Of a DNA stretch of 64,000 nucleotides, positions 37,178 through 45,946 are shown one piece after another. Made by a program: the position numbers and the translations under genes. The notes beneath the pieces are model-generated. The model saw nothing but the letters and a program-made list of their open reading frames with translations, made no database searches and had not been told where the DNA came from. The stretch's first letter is position 1. Each line of letters begins with the position of its first letter. This stretch comes from Pseudomonas zanjanensis (GTDB lineage Bacteria; Pseudomonadota; Gammaproteobacteria; Pseudomonadales; Pseudomonadaceae), in assembly GCF_014268745.2 (NCBI RefSeq), contig NZ_JABWRB020000002.1, forward strand, positions 682,001 to 746,000, given 5' to 3'.

Positions 37178-37181
37178 CAAC

Positions 37182-37559
37182 TCACTTCACCTTGAATGTG
37201 ACGTTGCCGGTGATCGGGTGCGTGTCGGACGAAACCGCGCGCCACTGGACCTGATAGGTGCCCGCGGTGAGAGGGGCATTCGGCGTGATGACCATGGTTT
37301 TCGGATCATCGCTGCCGGACACCTTGGCCGGCATCGGCATGGGCGAATGCGCTGCCATGCCCGGCATCGCGGTCATCATCAGCTTGGCGCCGGAAAACTT
37401 GGTCAGCAGGTTTTCGGAAAAGTGCAGCTCGATCTTTGCCGGTGCCGCCCCTTCGGCACCTTCGGCCGGGGTGGAGGACAGCAGTTTTGGATGAGCCTGG
37501 GCCAGGCCACTGAGCAACAGGCCAACGGACAATACAACAGCGGTTTTGATGACTGACAT
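37182..37559 (-). CDS. copC: Periplasmic copper-binding protein CopC
   Basis: 125 residues. Signal peptide ~1-22 (VVLSVGLLLSGLAQA) with the mature protein starting at His (HPKLLSSTPAEG), the conserved N-terminal Cu(II) ligand. The Met-rich loop MTAMPGMAAHSPMPMPAK is the Cu(I) site and WRAVSSDTHPITGNVTFKV the C-terminal His site. It carries copper in the periplasm for CopD. Cotranscribed with copB upstream (44-base gap). Confidence 0.94.
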   Translation of the reverse strand: MSVIKTAVVLSVGLLLSGLAQAHPKLLSSTPAEGAEGAAPAKIELHFSENLLTKFSGAKLMMTAMPGMAAHSPMPMPAKVSGSDDPKTMVITPNAPLTAGTYQVQWRAVSSDTHPITGNVTFKVK

Positions 37560-37603
37560 GCAAGGACTCCTACAACTTGGTTTTTAGTTTTTAGTGAAAC
37601 AAA

Positions 37604-38506
37604 TCAGAACCACAGGCGCAGGCCCAGCACCAGGCGGGCTTCGCTGCGGTCTTCGCCCTCTTCTCGGACGTAGTCGGCGGTGTTGCCGTAGACCCGATTC
37701 CAGGTGACGCCAATGTAGGGCGCGAATTCCCGGCGTATTTCGTAGCGCAGCCGCACGCCGAGTTCGGTGTCCGACAAGCCCGAGCCGACGCCACGGGCGG
37801 GATCGTTCTTGCCATAGAAGTTGGCTTCTGCGGTGGGCTGCAGGATCAACCGATTGGTCAACAAGATGTCGTAGTCGCCTTCCAGGCGCGCCGCGCTCTG
37901 GCCACCTTCGCCGATGAACGCGGTGGCCTCGGCCTCGAAGTTGTACAGGGCCATGCCTTGCACGCCGAAGGCGGCCCAGGTTTGCGAATCGCCCGGCTTG
38001 AAGTCCTGGCGCACGCCGGCCACCACGTCCCACCAAGGACTGATGGCGTGGCCCCACAACGCCTGCAATTCGGCTTCTTCGGTCTTGCCATTGAGGCGTT
38101 CACCTTCGGAGCGCAGCCACAAACGGTCGATGTCGCCACCGATCCAGCCGGAGGCGTCCCAGCTCAGGGCGCTGCCGTCATCGGCGTCTTGCCACTCCAG
38201 TTGGTCGATGAGGAAAAACGAATGGATGGCGCTGTCGTGCACCGCGTGTCCGCCATGATCCTCGTAGACGGCGGCGCGGTCGGTGGCGGTCAGTGCCGGG
38301 ATCGGCGTGCGGCTGCTGGTCGGCGCCGGTTGCATGGATTCCATGCCCTGCATCGAGTCCATGCCTTGCATCTGGCTGTGGTCCATACCCTGCATCTGGC
38401 TGTGGTCCATGCCGGGCATGTCATTGTTCGCCGCCCAGGCCGAGAGGCTGCTGCCAAAAGCAAGAATGGCCAGGGGCAGGGCGGGGTATTTCACGATAGG
38501 GGTCAT
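37604..38506 (-). CDS. copB: Outer-membrane copper resistance protein CopB
   Basis: 300 residues from the ATG at 38506, preceded by GAGGAAG; a longer frame upstream reads into copA and is rejected. Signal peptide ~1-26, then a short Met/His repeat region (residues ~30-56: MPGMDHSQMQGMDHSQMQ) and a beta-rich barrel domain of the CopB/PcoB family ending in VLGLRLWF, the terminal Phe of outer-membrane proteins. It sequesters or exports copper at the outer membrane. Confidence 0.93.
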   Translation of the reverse strand: MTPIVKYPALPLAILAFGSSLSAWAANNDMPGMDHSQMQGMDHSQMQGMDSMQGMESMQPAPTSSRTPIPALTATDRAAVYEDHGGHAVHDSAIHSFFLIDQLEWQDADDGSALSWDASGWIGGDIDRLWLRSEGERLNGKTEEAELQALWGHAISPWWDVVAGVRQDFKPGDSQTWAAFGVQGMALYNFEAEATAFIGEGGQSAARLEGDYDILLTNRLILQPTAEANFYGKNDPARGVGSGLSDTELGVRLRYEIRREFAPYIGVTWNRVYGNTADYVREEGEDRSEARLVLGLRLWF

Positions 38507-38516
38507 GGTCGCTTCC

Positions 38517-40325
38517 TCATTCCTGCACCCGAACTTCACGGAACATGCCCATCTCCATGTGATACAGCAGATGGCAGTGATACGCCCAGCGCCCGAGGGC
38601 ATCGGCGGTGACCCGGTAACTGCGCCGGGCGCCCGGTGGCACGTCGATGGTGTGCTTGCGGACCATGAACTGGCCGTTCTCATCCTCCAGGTCGCTCCAC
38701 ATGCCATGCAGGTGGATAGGGTGGGTCATCATGGTGTCGTTGATCAGCACGATACGCAGTCGCTCGCCGTACTTGAGCAGCAGCGGTGCGGCGTCGGAGA
38801 ATTTCACGCCGTTGAACGACCAGGCGAATTTCTCCATGTGCCCGGTCAGGTGTAACTCGATCGTTCGGCCCGGCTCGCGGCCGTCGGGGTCGGGAAAGGT
38901 GCTGCGCAGGTCGGCGTAGGTCAGCACTTTGCGTCCGTTATCGCGCAGTCCCATGCCTGGGTCATCGAGCTTGGGCTTGGCGTCCATGGCCTGCATGTCC
39001 ACGAGGGGATTGTCTTTCTCGGTGTCGGGGTGCGCGAGCATGCTGTCCATGCCCTGCATGGCACCGTGATCCATGCCGGCCATGTCACCCATGCCCTGCA
39101 TCTGGCTGTGATCCATGCCTTGCATCGCGCTGTCGTCCATCCCCGCCATGCCCTGCATCGAGCCATGGTCCATGCCTTTCATTTCGCCCATGCCGCTGTG
39201 GTCCATGCCCGCCATGCCCATGTCGTCCATGGTCACCAAGGGGCGTGGGTCCAGGGGCGGCACCGGCGCCGACAACCCGGCCCTGGCCGCGAGGGTGCCG
39301 CGGGCATACCCCGTGCGGTCCATGGACTGGGCGAACAGGGTGTAAGCCTCTTGGGTCGGTTCGACGATGACGTCATAGGTTTCCGCCACGGCGATCCGCA
39401 ACTCATCGACGCTCACCGGCTTGACGTATTGGCCGTCGGACGCCACCACCGTCATCTTCAGGCCGGGAATGCGCACGTCGAAATAGCTCATGGACGAGCC
39501 GTTGATAAAGCGCAGGCGCAGACGTTCGCCAGGCTTGAACAGGCCGGTCCAGTTCATGTCCGGCGCCTGGCCGTTCATGAGGTAGGTGTAGGTGGCGCCG
39601 CTGACATCGGCCAGGTCAGTGGGGTTCATCTTCATCTCGGCCCACATCTTGCGATCGGCCACGGTGCTGGCCCAGCCGTTCTTGCCCACATCGTCGATGA
39701 AGTCGCCAACGGTGCGTTTGTTGTAGTTGTAGTAGTCCGACTGTTTCTTGAGCTTGCGCAGGAGGGCGCCAGGGTCTTCGTCGGTCCAGTCGGTGAGCAT
39801 CACCACGTAGTCCCGTTCGTACTGGAAGGGTTCGGGTTCCCTGGCATCAATCACCAGCGGGCCGTAGACCCCCGACTGTTCCTGGAAACCGGAATGGCTG
39901 TGGTACCAGTAGGTGCCGTTCTGCCGGACCTTGAACTGATACACGTACATGCCGCCGGGCTCGATGCCCTTGAAACTCAGCCCCGGAACGCCGTCCATGT
40001 TGGCCGGCAGCAGGATGCCGTGCCAGTGGATGGAGGTGGTGTCCTTCAAGCGATTGCGCACCCGCAGGGTCACGGTGTCGCCTTCACGCCAGCGCAACAG
40101 CGGGCCGGGGATGCCGCCGTTGATGGTCTGGGCGGTGCGGGGGCTGCCGGTGAAATTGACCGGGCTTTCGCCGATGAACAGGTCGAACTCGGTGCCTGTC
40201 AGTACGCTGGGCAGGCCCGAGCCGGTGACTGCCCAGACCGGCGCACGCCACAAGCCCAGGCCGCCGAGGATGCCGCCGGCAGTCAGGCCCTTTACGAAGG
40301 TTCGCCGGGAAGTTTTTGTTTGCAT
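38517..40325 (-). CDS. copA: Copper-resistance multicopper oxidase CopA
   Basis: 602 residues from the ATG at 40325, preceded by a Tat signal (SRRTFVKGLTAGG; twin Arg). The copper ligands are at SIHWHG, YWYHSHSGFQEQ, THPIHLHGMW and AYHCHLLYHMEMGM, the full set for types 1-3 copper. A Met/His-rich insert (residues ~385-460: MDHSGMGEMKGMDHG and similar) binds surplus copper. It oxidises Cu(I) to Cu(II) in the periplasm. First gene of copABCD, with a CopR-like box about 90 bases upstream. Confidence 0.95.
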   Translation of the reverse strand: MQTKTSRRTFVKGLTAGGILGGLGLWRAPVWAVTGSGLPSVLTGTEFDLFIGESPVNFTGSPRTAQTINGGIPGPLLRWREGDTVTLRVRNRLKDTTSIHWHGILLPANMDGVPGLSFKGIEPGGMYVYQFKVRQNGTYWYHSHSGFQEQSGVYGPLVIDAREPEPFQYERDYVVMLTDWTDEDPGALLRKLKKQSDYYNYNKRTVGDFIDDVGKNGWASTVADRKMWAEMKMNPTDLADVSGATYTYLMNGQAPDMNWTGLFKPGERLRLRFINGSSMSYFDVRIPGLKMTVVASDGQYVKPVSVDELRIAVAETYDVIVEPTQEAYTLFAQSMDRTGYARGTLAARAGLSAPVPPLDPRPLVTMDDMGMAGMDHSGMGEMKGMDHGSMQGMAGMDDSAMQGMDHSQMQGMGDMAGMDHGAMQGMDSMLAHPDTEKDNPLVDMQAMDAKPKLDDPGMGLRDNGRKVLTYADLRSTFPDPDGREPGRTIELHLTGHMEKFAWSFNGVKFSDAAPLLLKYGERLRIVLINDTMMTHPIHLHGMWSDLEDENGQFMVRKHTIDVPPGARRSYRVTADALGRWAYHCHLLYHMEMGMFREVRVQE

Positions 40326-40415
40326 GGGATGAAAGTCCGTCCGTCGATTCGCTGCGAACACCGGTTCCCCAGTGTCGCGTTGAAAAGAAGATGACATAAG
40401 CCGGCGGAGCGGGTG

Positions 40416-40431
40416 ATTACATTTCAGTCAG
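40416..40431 (-). promoter_or_regulatory. Putative CopR (cop box) operator
   Basis: On the minus strand this reads CTGACT-GAAAT-GTAAT. The P. aeruginosa CopR box I recall is CTGACA-N5-GTAAT, so there is one mismatch. It is correctly oriented, 90-106 bases before the copA start. No copRS genes are in the window. Confidence 0.65.
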
Positions 40432-40461
40432 CTTGCCCGAGGCGAGCACCGGGGCGCTTTT

Positions 40462-40591
40462 GTGGCGAGGGAGCTTGCTCCCGCTGGGCCGCGAAGCGGC
40501 CCCGAGATCTGCCATCCTATCTGCCAGTCTGTTGTTCCCGGCCCTTTTTGGGGCCGCTTCGCAGCCCAGCGGGAGCAAGCTCCCTCGCCAC
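40462..40591. repeat. REPIN, type A
   Basis: Arms GTGGCGAGGGAGCTTGCTCC and GGAGCAAGCTCCCTCGCCAC with about 90 bases between. The loop carries GCGAAGCGGCCCC and GGGGCCGCTTCGC, a second pair of arms that lengthens the hairpin. Confidence 0.9.
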
Positions 40592-40785
40592 GGGGGGCTG
40601 CGTCCTGGCTTGTGGTCGGGCACAGGTCAGAATGATCTTTTGCATCGACGGGATATTCTGTAGCCTTGCCGGCTTCACGCTGTCCCGTGCCTGATTGATA
40701 CCCACTTTCCCGGCGGTACCCGAGTGGTCCGGAGCCGGGTGTATACTCGACTTTCGCGCTAAACGCGCTTGCAGGTCTTGCGAAC

Positions 40786-41844
40786 ATGACGCAAATTTCC
40801 GAACGCCTTCTGGTCCAGGCCCACCTCGACGCCAAGCAGCCGAAGCCGCTGACCGCCGAGCAAGAGGCCTGGTACCGCGCCGCCATCGCCGCTGAGCTCA
40901 AGGCTCAGGACGCGGTGCTGGTCGCGCACTTCTACTGTGACCCGATCATCCAGGCCCTGGCCGAGGAGACCGGGGGCTGTGTCTCCGATTCCCTGGAAAT
41001 GGCCCGCTTCGGCAATGCCCATCCGGCCAAGACCGTGGTGGTGGCCGGGGTCAAGTTCATGGGCGAGACCGCCAAGATCCTCAACCCCGAAAAGCGCGTT
41101 TTGATGCCGACCCTGGAGGCCACCTGCTCCCTGGACCTGGGTTGCCCGGTGGACGAATTCTCGGCGTTCTGCGACCAGCATCCGGAGCGCACCGTGGTGG
41201 TTTATGCCAACACCTCGGCGGCGGTCAAGGCCCGTGCCGACTGGGTGGTGACGTCCAGTTGCGCGCTGGAAATCGTCGAAAGCCTGATGGACAACGGCGA
41301 GACGATCATCTGGGGCCCGGACAAGCACCTGGGCACCTACATCCAGCGCAAGACCGGCGCCGACATGCTGCTCTGGGACGGCGCCTGTATCGTCCACGAA
41401 GAGTTCAAGTCCAAGCAGCTGGAGGACATGAAGGCGTTGTACCCGGACGCCGCGATCCTGGTGCACCCGGAGTCGCCGACCTCGGTGATCGAGCTGGCGG
41501 ATGCGGTGGGTTCCACCAGCCAGTTGATCGCCGCAGCCCAGACCCTGCCGAACAAAACGCTGATCGTCGCCACCGACCGCGGCATTTTCTACAAGATGCA
41601 GCAGTTGTGCCCGGACAAGGTCTTCATCGAGGCCCCTACTGCCGGTAACGGCGCGGCATGCCGCAGTTGCGCACACTGCCCATGGATGGCGATGAATACC
41701 CTGGAGCGGACGCTCAAGAGCTTGCAGGAAGGCGCCAACGAGATCTTCGTTGACCCGGCGCTGATCCCCCAGGCGATTCGCCCGCTCAAGCGCATGCTGG
41801 ACTTCACCCAGGCGGCGCGGATGAAGCTGGCGGGCAATGCCTGA
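40786..41844 (+). CDS. nadA: Quinolinate synthase NadA
   Basis: 352 residues. The conserved FYCDPIIQALAEETGGCVSDSLEMARFG substrate region is near residue 47, with the [4Fe-4S] cysteines in LEATCSLDLGCP and AACRSCAHCPWMAMN. NadA condenses iminoaspartate with dihydroxyacetone phosphate to quinolinate for NAD synthesis. It marks the right-hand conserved border of the variable segment after tRNA-Lys, where it also lies in P. aeruginosa as I recall. Confidence 0.97.
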   Translation: MTQISERLLVQAHLDAKQPKPLTAEQEAWYRAAIAAELKAQDAVLVAHFYCDPIIQALAEETGGCVSDSLEMARFGNAHPAKTVVVAGVKFMGETAKILNPEKRVLMPTLEATCSLDLGCPVDEFSAFCDQHPERTVVVYANTSAAVKARADWVVTSSCALEIVESLMDNGETIIWGPDKHLGTYIQRKTGADMLLWDGACIVHEEFKSKQLEDMKALYPDAAILVHPESPTSVIELADAVGSTSQLIAAAQTLPNKTLIVATDRGIFYKMQQLCPDKVFIEAPTAGNGAACRSCAHCPWMAMNTLERTLKSLQEGANEIFVDPALIPQAIRPLKRMLDFTQAARMKLAGNA

Positions 41845-41876
41845 AGCTGAAGAAGATTGCGGGGCTGCGAGATTTT

Positions 41877-42007
41877 GTGGCGAGGGAGCTTGCTCCCGCT
41901 GGGCTGCGTAGCAGCCCCAAACGAGCCACCGCGCGGTTATTCTGTCATACCGCATTGGCTGGATTACGACTGCTGCGCAGCCGAGCGGGAGCAAGCTCCC
42001 TCGCCAC
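41877..42007. repeat. REPIN, type A
   Basis: Arms GTGGCGAGGGAGCTTGCTCC and GGAGCAAGCTCCCTCGCCAC between the convergent nadA and RDD genes. Confidence 0.9.
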
Positions 42008-42024
42008 GGGGATGTAGTGCGTTC

Positions 42025-42513
42025 CTACTTGGTCTTCTTGGGAATCCGCACCAGCTGCGTATCCGAGTAGATGTCATGCCAGCTGCGCTGGCGCTTGTCG
42101 AACAGCGCCCAGATAAAGCCCAGCCCCACCAGCAGCAATGACGCAATCGACACCACGAACCGCAACAGCGCCTGCCACAGGCTGATGGCGGTGCCATCGG
42201 CGTTCTGCACACGGATGCACCACACCTGCATGCCCAGGGTCTGGCCGTTGTGGGTCCAGAACTTGGCGAAGAAGCCGAACAGCACGAACAGCAGCACGGT
42301 GGACAGCAGCGGATCGCCGTCCAGGGCACCGGCTTCGGTCAGGGCACGCATTTTTTCTTCGCCGATAATCGCCATCTGGATCATCTTGTAGGCACCGCTG
42401 GTCACGATCAGCAGCGCCGTGCACAGCAAGAAGTCATAAAACATCGCAGCCAGGCGACGGCCCAGGCCGGCGGGAGGAAAGTCACCTTGAGGGGTGAGCA
42501 AGTGTTTCGACAT
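42025..42513 (-). CDS. RDD family membrane protein
   Basis: 162 residues from the ATG at 42513. After a cytoplasmic lead-in (GDFPPAGLGRRLAAMFYDFLL, holding the R-x-x-A-x-x-x-D motif that names RDD proteins) there are three predicted helices: ~27-47, ~75-92 and ~120-145. The family's function is poorly known; a few members act in ion exchange. It is convergent with nadA and upstream of a terminator. Confidence 0.82.
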   Translation of the reverse strand: MSKHLLTPQGDFPPAGLGRRLAAMFYDFLLCTALLIVTSGAYKMIQMAIIGEEKMRALTEAGALDGDPLLSTVLLFVLFGFFAKFWTHNGQTLGMQVWCIRVQNADGTAISLWQALLRFVVSIASLLLVGLGFIWALFDKRQRSWHDIYSDTQLVRIPKKTK

Positions 42514-42559
42514 GACGGCCTCGAACAAAAAAGAAGCCATTTTACGGATTTACGCCCAT

Positions 42560-42592
42560 AAAAAAGCCCCTGATATCAATCAGGGGCTTTTT
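42560..42592. terminator. Rho-independent terminator (cold-shock gene)
   Basis: AAAAAGCCCCTGATA and TATCAATCAGGGGCTTTTT give a 9-bp AGCCCCTGA/TCAGGGGCT stem with A-run and T-run outside. It terminates the cold-shock gene at 42607 on the minus strand. Confidence 0.9.
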
Positions 42593-42606
42593 AGTTCGCG
42601 AAAGCC

Positions 42607-42819
42607 TTAGGCTTCGGCTTGAACCTCGTCAGCCTGCATGCCTTTCTGGCCTTGCACGGCAACGAAAGTGACTTTCTGGCCTTCTTTCAGGCTCTTGAAG
42701 CCGTTGCCCTGGATGGCACGGAAATGCACGAACAGATCCGGACCGCTTTCAGGTGTGATAAAACCAAAACCCTTCTCGTCATTGAACCACTTGACGGTAC
42801 CGCTCTGACGTTGAGACAT
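42607..42819 (-). CDS. CspA-family cold-shock protein
   Basis: 70 residues from the ATG at 42819, preceded by AAAGGAAATAAG. The protein begins MSQRQSGTVKWFNDEKGFGF with RNP1 (KGFGFI) and continues to RNP2 (DLFVHF), the usual single-domain cold-shock protein. It binds single-stranded RNA and prevents structure at low temperature. The long leader (42820 to beyond 43000) is typical of temperature-regulated csp mRNAs. Confidence 0.96.
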   Translation of the reverse strand: MSQRQSGTVKWFNDEKGFGFITPESGPDLFVHFRAIQGNGFKSLKEGQKVTFVAVQGQKGMQADEVQAEA

Positions 42820-43213
42820 TTTCTTATTTCCTTTGACGCTAAAATTGATGACAGCCTCTTTCACATGAAAGAGTACTGGGGCTGGGTTGCAGGAAAGTAA
42901 GAGACGTCGAACGGGATGTAGCGAACTTCATAAGCTACTGCCCAGGTCACGATTCCAAGCGACCCATGCAAACACAGTGACCAAACTCTACGCCAACTTC
43001 GAATGAAAAAACAACCCCCCGGAAGGCCCTGTATTTGCTCAGCTTGCCAGCATTTACGCCGCTTGCGGAGCGGGGGTTATTCGATAGGCTAGTTCAATTG
43101 TTTGCCCACGTTATAAAGAACGATCACCTCTAAAGATATGCACCTTTTTATGGCGATTGCGTTACACATTAGTGCACGTATAACGCAATCGCGTTACTTA
43201 TAGAAACAACCAA
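42820..43213. promoter_or_regulatory. Leader and upstream region of the cold-shock gene, with gcvT tail
   Basis: 394 bases without a gene. On the minus strand, AACCCCC (rc of 43072-43078) can pair with GGGGGGTT (rc of 43013-43020) followed by GTTTTTT (rc of 43006-43012), a terminator-like long-range stem about 190 bases before the csp start. Further right lies a separate perfect inverted repeat at 43153-43192. Confidence 0.5.
43153..43192. repeat. Perfect 12-bp inverted repeat downstream of gcvT
   Basis: GCGATTGCGTTA (43153-43164) and TAACGCAATCGC (43181-43192), with a 16-base spacer. A third GCGTTA at 43191-43196 makes a second overlapping palindrome, TAACGC-AATC-GCGTTA. No T-run follows on either strand, so it is not a canonical terminator. 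Confidence 0.8.
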
Positions 43214-44338
43214 TCAGCCGCGGTAGTAGCGCTGTGGAACGAATGGCATTTTGCTTACAAGCAAAGGCACCTTTTTCCCACGCACGATGGCCCAGACCGG
43301 CGTATCCAGCGCTGCATAGGCGCTGTCCAGGTAACCCATCGCCAACGGAGCGCCCAAGGTCGGGCCGAAACCGCCGCTGCACACAGCGCCGATGATCTCG
43401 CCGGCTTCGTTGACGATCTCCGCACCTTCACGCACCGGTGTGCGTTCCTGGGGCAGCAGGCCGACGCGTTTGCGGCTTACGCCGCCCTGTTGTTGGGCGA
43501 ATACGGTCTCGGCGCCGGGGAAACCACCGGCGCGGGCGCCGTCGGCACGGCGCACTTTGGAAATCGCCCACAGCAGGCTGGCTTCGATTGGCGTGGTCTC
43601 GGTGTTCATGTCGTGGCCGTAGAGGCACAAGCCAGCTTCCAGGCGCAGGGAATCACGGGCGCCAAGGCCGATGGCCGCGACTTCCGGCTCGGCCAGCAGG
43701 GCGCGGGCGAGTTTTTCCGCATCGGCGGCGGGCACGGAGATTTCGAAACCGTCTTCACCGGTGTAGCCCGAACGGCTGACAAAGCAGTCCACGCCCAACA
43801 GCGTGACGCGCTGGAACTGCATGAAAGTCATTTTCGCCACGTCCGGTGCCAGGCGGGCGAGCACGTTGACGGCGGCCGGGCCTTGCAGGGCGAGCAGGGC
43901 ACGGGTTTCGAACAGCGGCTCGATGCTGCACTGGTCGCCGATTTTCCCTTGCAGGTGAGCCAGGTCCTGATCCTTGCAGGCGGCGTTGACCACCAGGAAG
44001 AGTTCGTCATTGCCCAGGTTGGCGACCATCAGGTCGTCGAGGATGCCGCCGTTGTCGTTGGTGAACATGGCGTAGCGCTGCATGCCCACCGGCAGGTCGA
44101 TGATGTCCACCGGCACCAGGGTTTCCAGGGCCTTGGCAGCACCTGCGCCGGTCAGGTGGATCTGGCCCATGTGGGACACGTCGAACAACCCGGCCTGATC
44201 GCGGGTGTGCTGGTGTTCCTTCATCACGCCCAATGGGTACTGCACCGGCATGTCGTAGCCGGCGAACGGCACCATGCGGGCGCCGAGTTCGAGGTGCAGG
44301 GCGTGCAGCGGGGTTTTCAACAGTTGTTCGGTGGACAT
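43214..44338 (-). CDS. gcvT: Glycine cleavage system aminomethyltransferase (T protein)
   Basis: 374 residues. N-terminus LKTPLHALHLELGARMVPFAGYDMPVQY is the standard GcvT opening. GLFDVSHMGQIHLTG and FVSRSGYTGEDGFEIS are conserved folate-pocket motifs, with GAGLCLYGHDM-like EAGLCLYGHDMN further on. It transfers the methylene group from the lipoyl arm of GcvH to tetrahydrofolate and releases ammonia. The last gene of the gcv cluster, 31 bases after the serine dehydratase stop. Confidence 0.97.
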   Translation of the reverse strand: MSTEQLLKTPLHALHLELGARMVPFAGYDMPVQYPLGVMKEHQHTRDQAGLFDVSHMGQIHLTGAGAAKALETLVPVDIIDLPVGMQRYAMFTNDNGGILDDLMVANLGNDELFLVVNAACKDQDLAHLQGKIGDQCSIEPLFETRALLALQGPAAVNVLARLAPDVAKMTFMQFQRVTLLGVDCFVSRSGYTGEDGFEISVPAADAEKLARALLAEPEVAAIGLGARDSLRLEAGLCLYGHDMNTETTPIEASLLWAISKVRRADGARAGGFPGAETVFAQQQGGVSRKRVGLLPQERTPVREGAEIVNEAGEIIGAVCSGGFGPTLGAPLAMGYLDSAYAALDTPVWAIVRGKKVPLLVSKMPFVPQRYYRG

Positions 44339-44369
44339 ATCAACTCCTGGAAAATGAAAATGACGCGCG

Positions 44370-45746
<1,377 letters not shown>

Positions 45747-45807
45747 GGTGTTTCTCCGGTTTCTTTTTATGAGATCGACGGTTTTTATGAGATTCGCGTA
45801 GATCCAA

Positions 45808-45896
45808 TGTGGGAGCGGGCTTGCTCGCGAAGACGGGGTGTCAGCCAAGTAAGTGTCGACTGATACGCCGCCTTCGCGAGCAAGCCCGCTCCCACA
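45808..45896. repeat. REPIN, type B, TGTGGGAG ends outward
   Basis: Arms TGTGGGAGCGGGCTTGCTCG and CGAGCAAGCCCGCTCCCACA. The arrangement is the reverse of type B copies in the first 10 kb. Lies between gcvP and sdaA. Confidence 0.9.
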
Positions 45897-45946
45897 AGGG
45901 GATAGGCGGTGTTTGTTGAGAGGGCGAGCGGACCCCCCCTCACAGA

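Larger units (their letters stand above)
40326..40785. other. copA/nadA divergent gap
   Basis: 460 bases without a gene: the cop box and copA promoter on the left, a REPIN at 40462-40591, and the nadA promoter on the right. I see no convincing sigma70 boxes for nadA. Confidence 0.6.

Noticed and set aside
39030..40394. 454-residue frame opposite copA
   Set aside because: His/Ala-rich translation is simply the reverse of the Met/His repeats and GC-rich third positions; no ribosome site or domain.
33356..40785. Active integrative island at tRNA-Lys
   Set aside because: No integrase or conjugation genes and no second copy of the tRNA 3' end was found near the right border.
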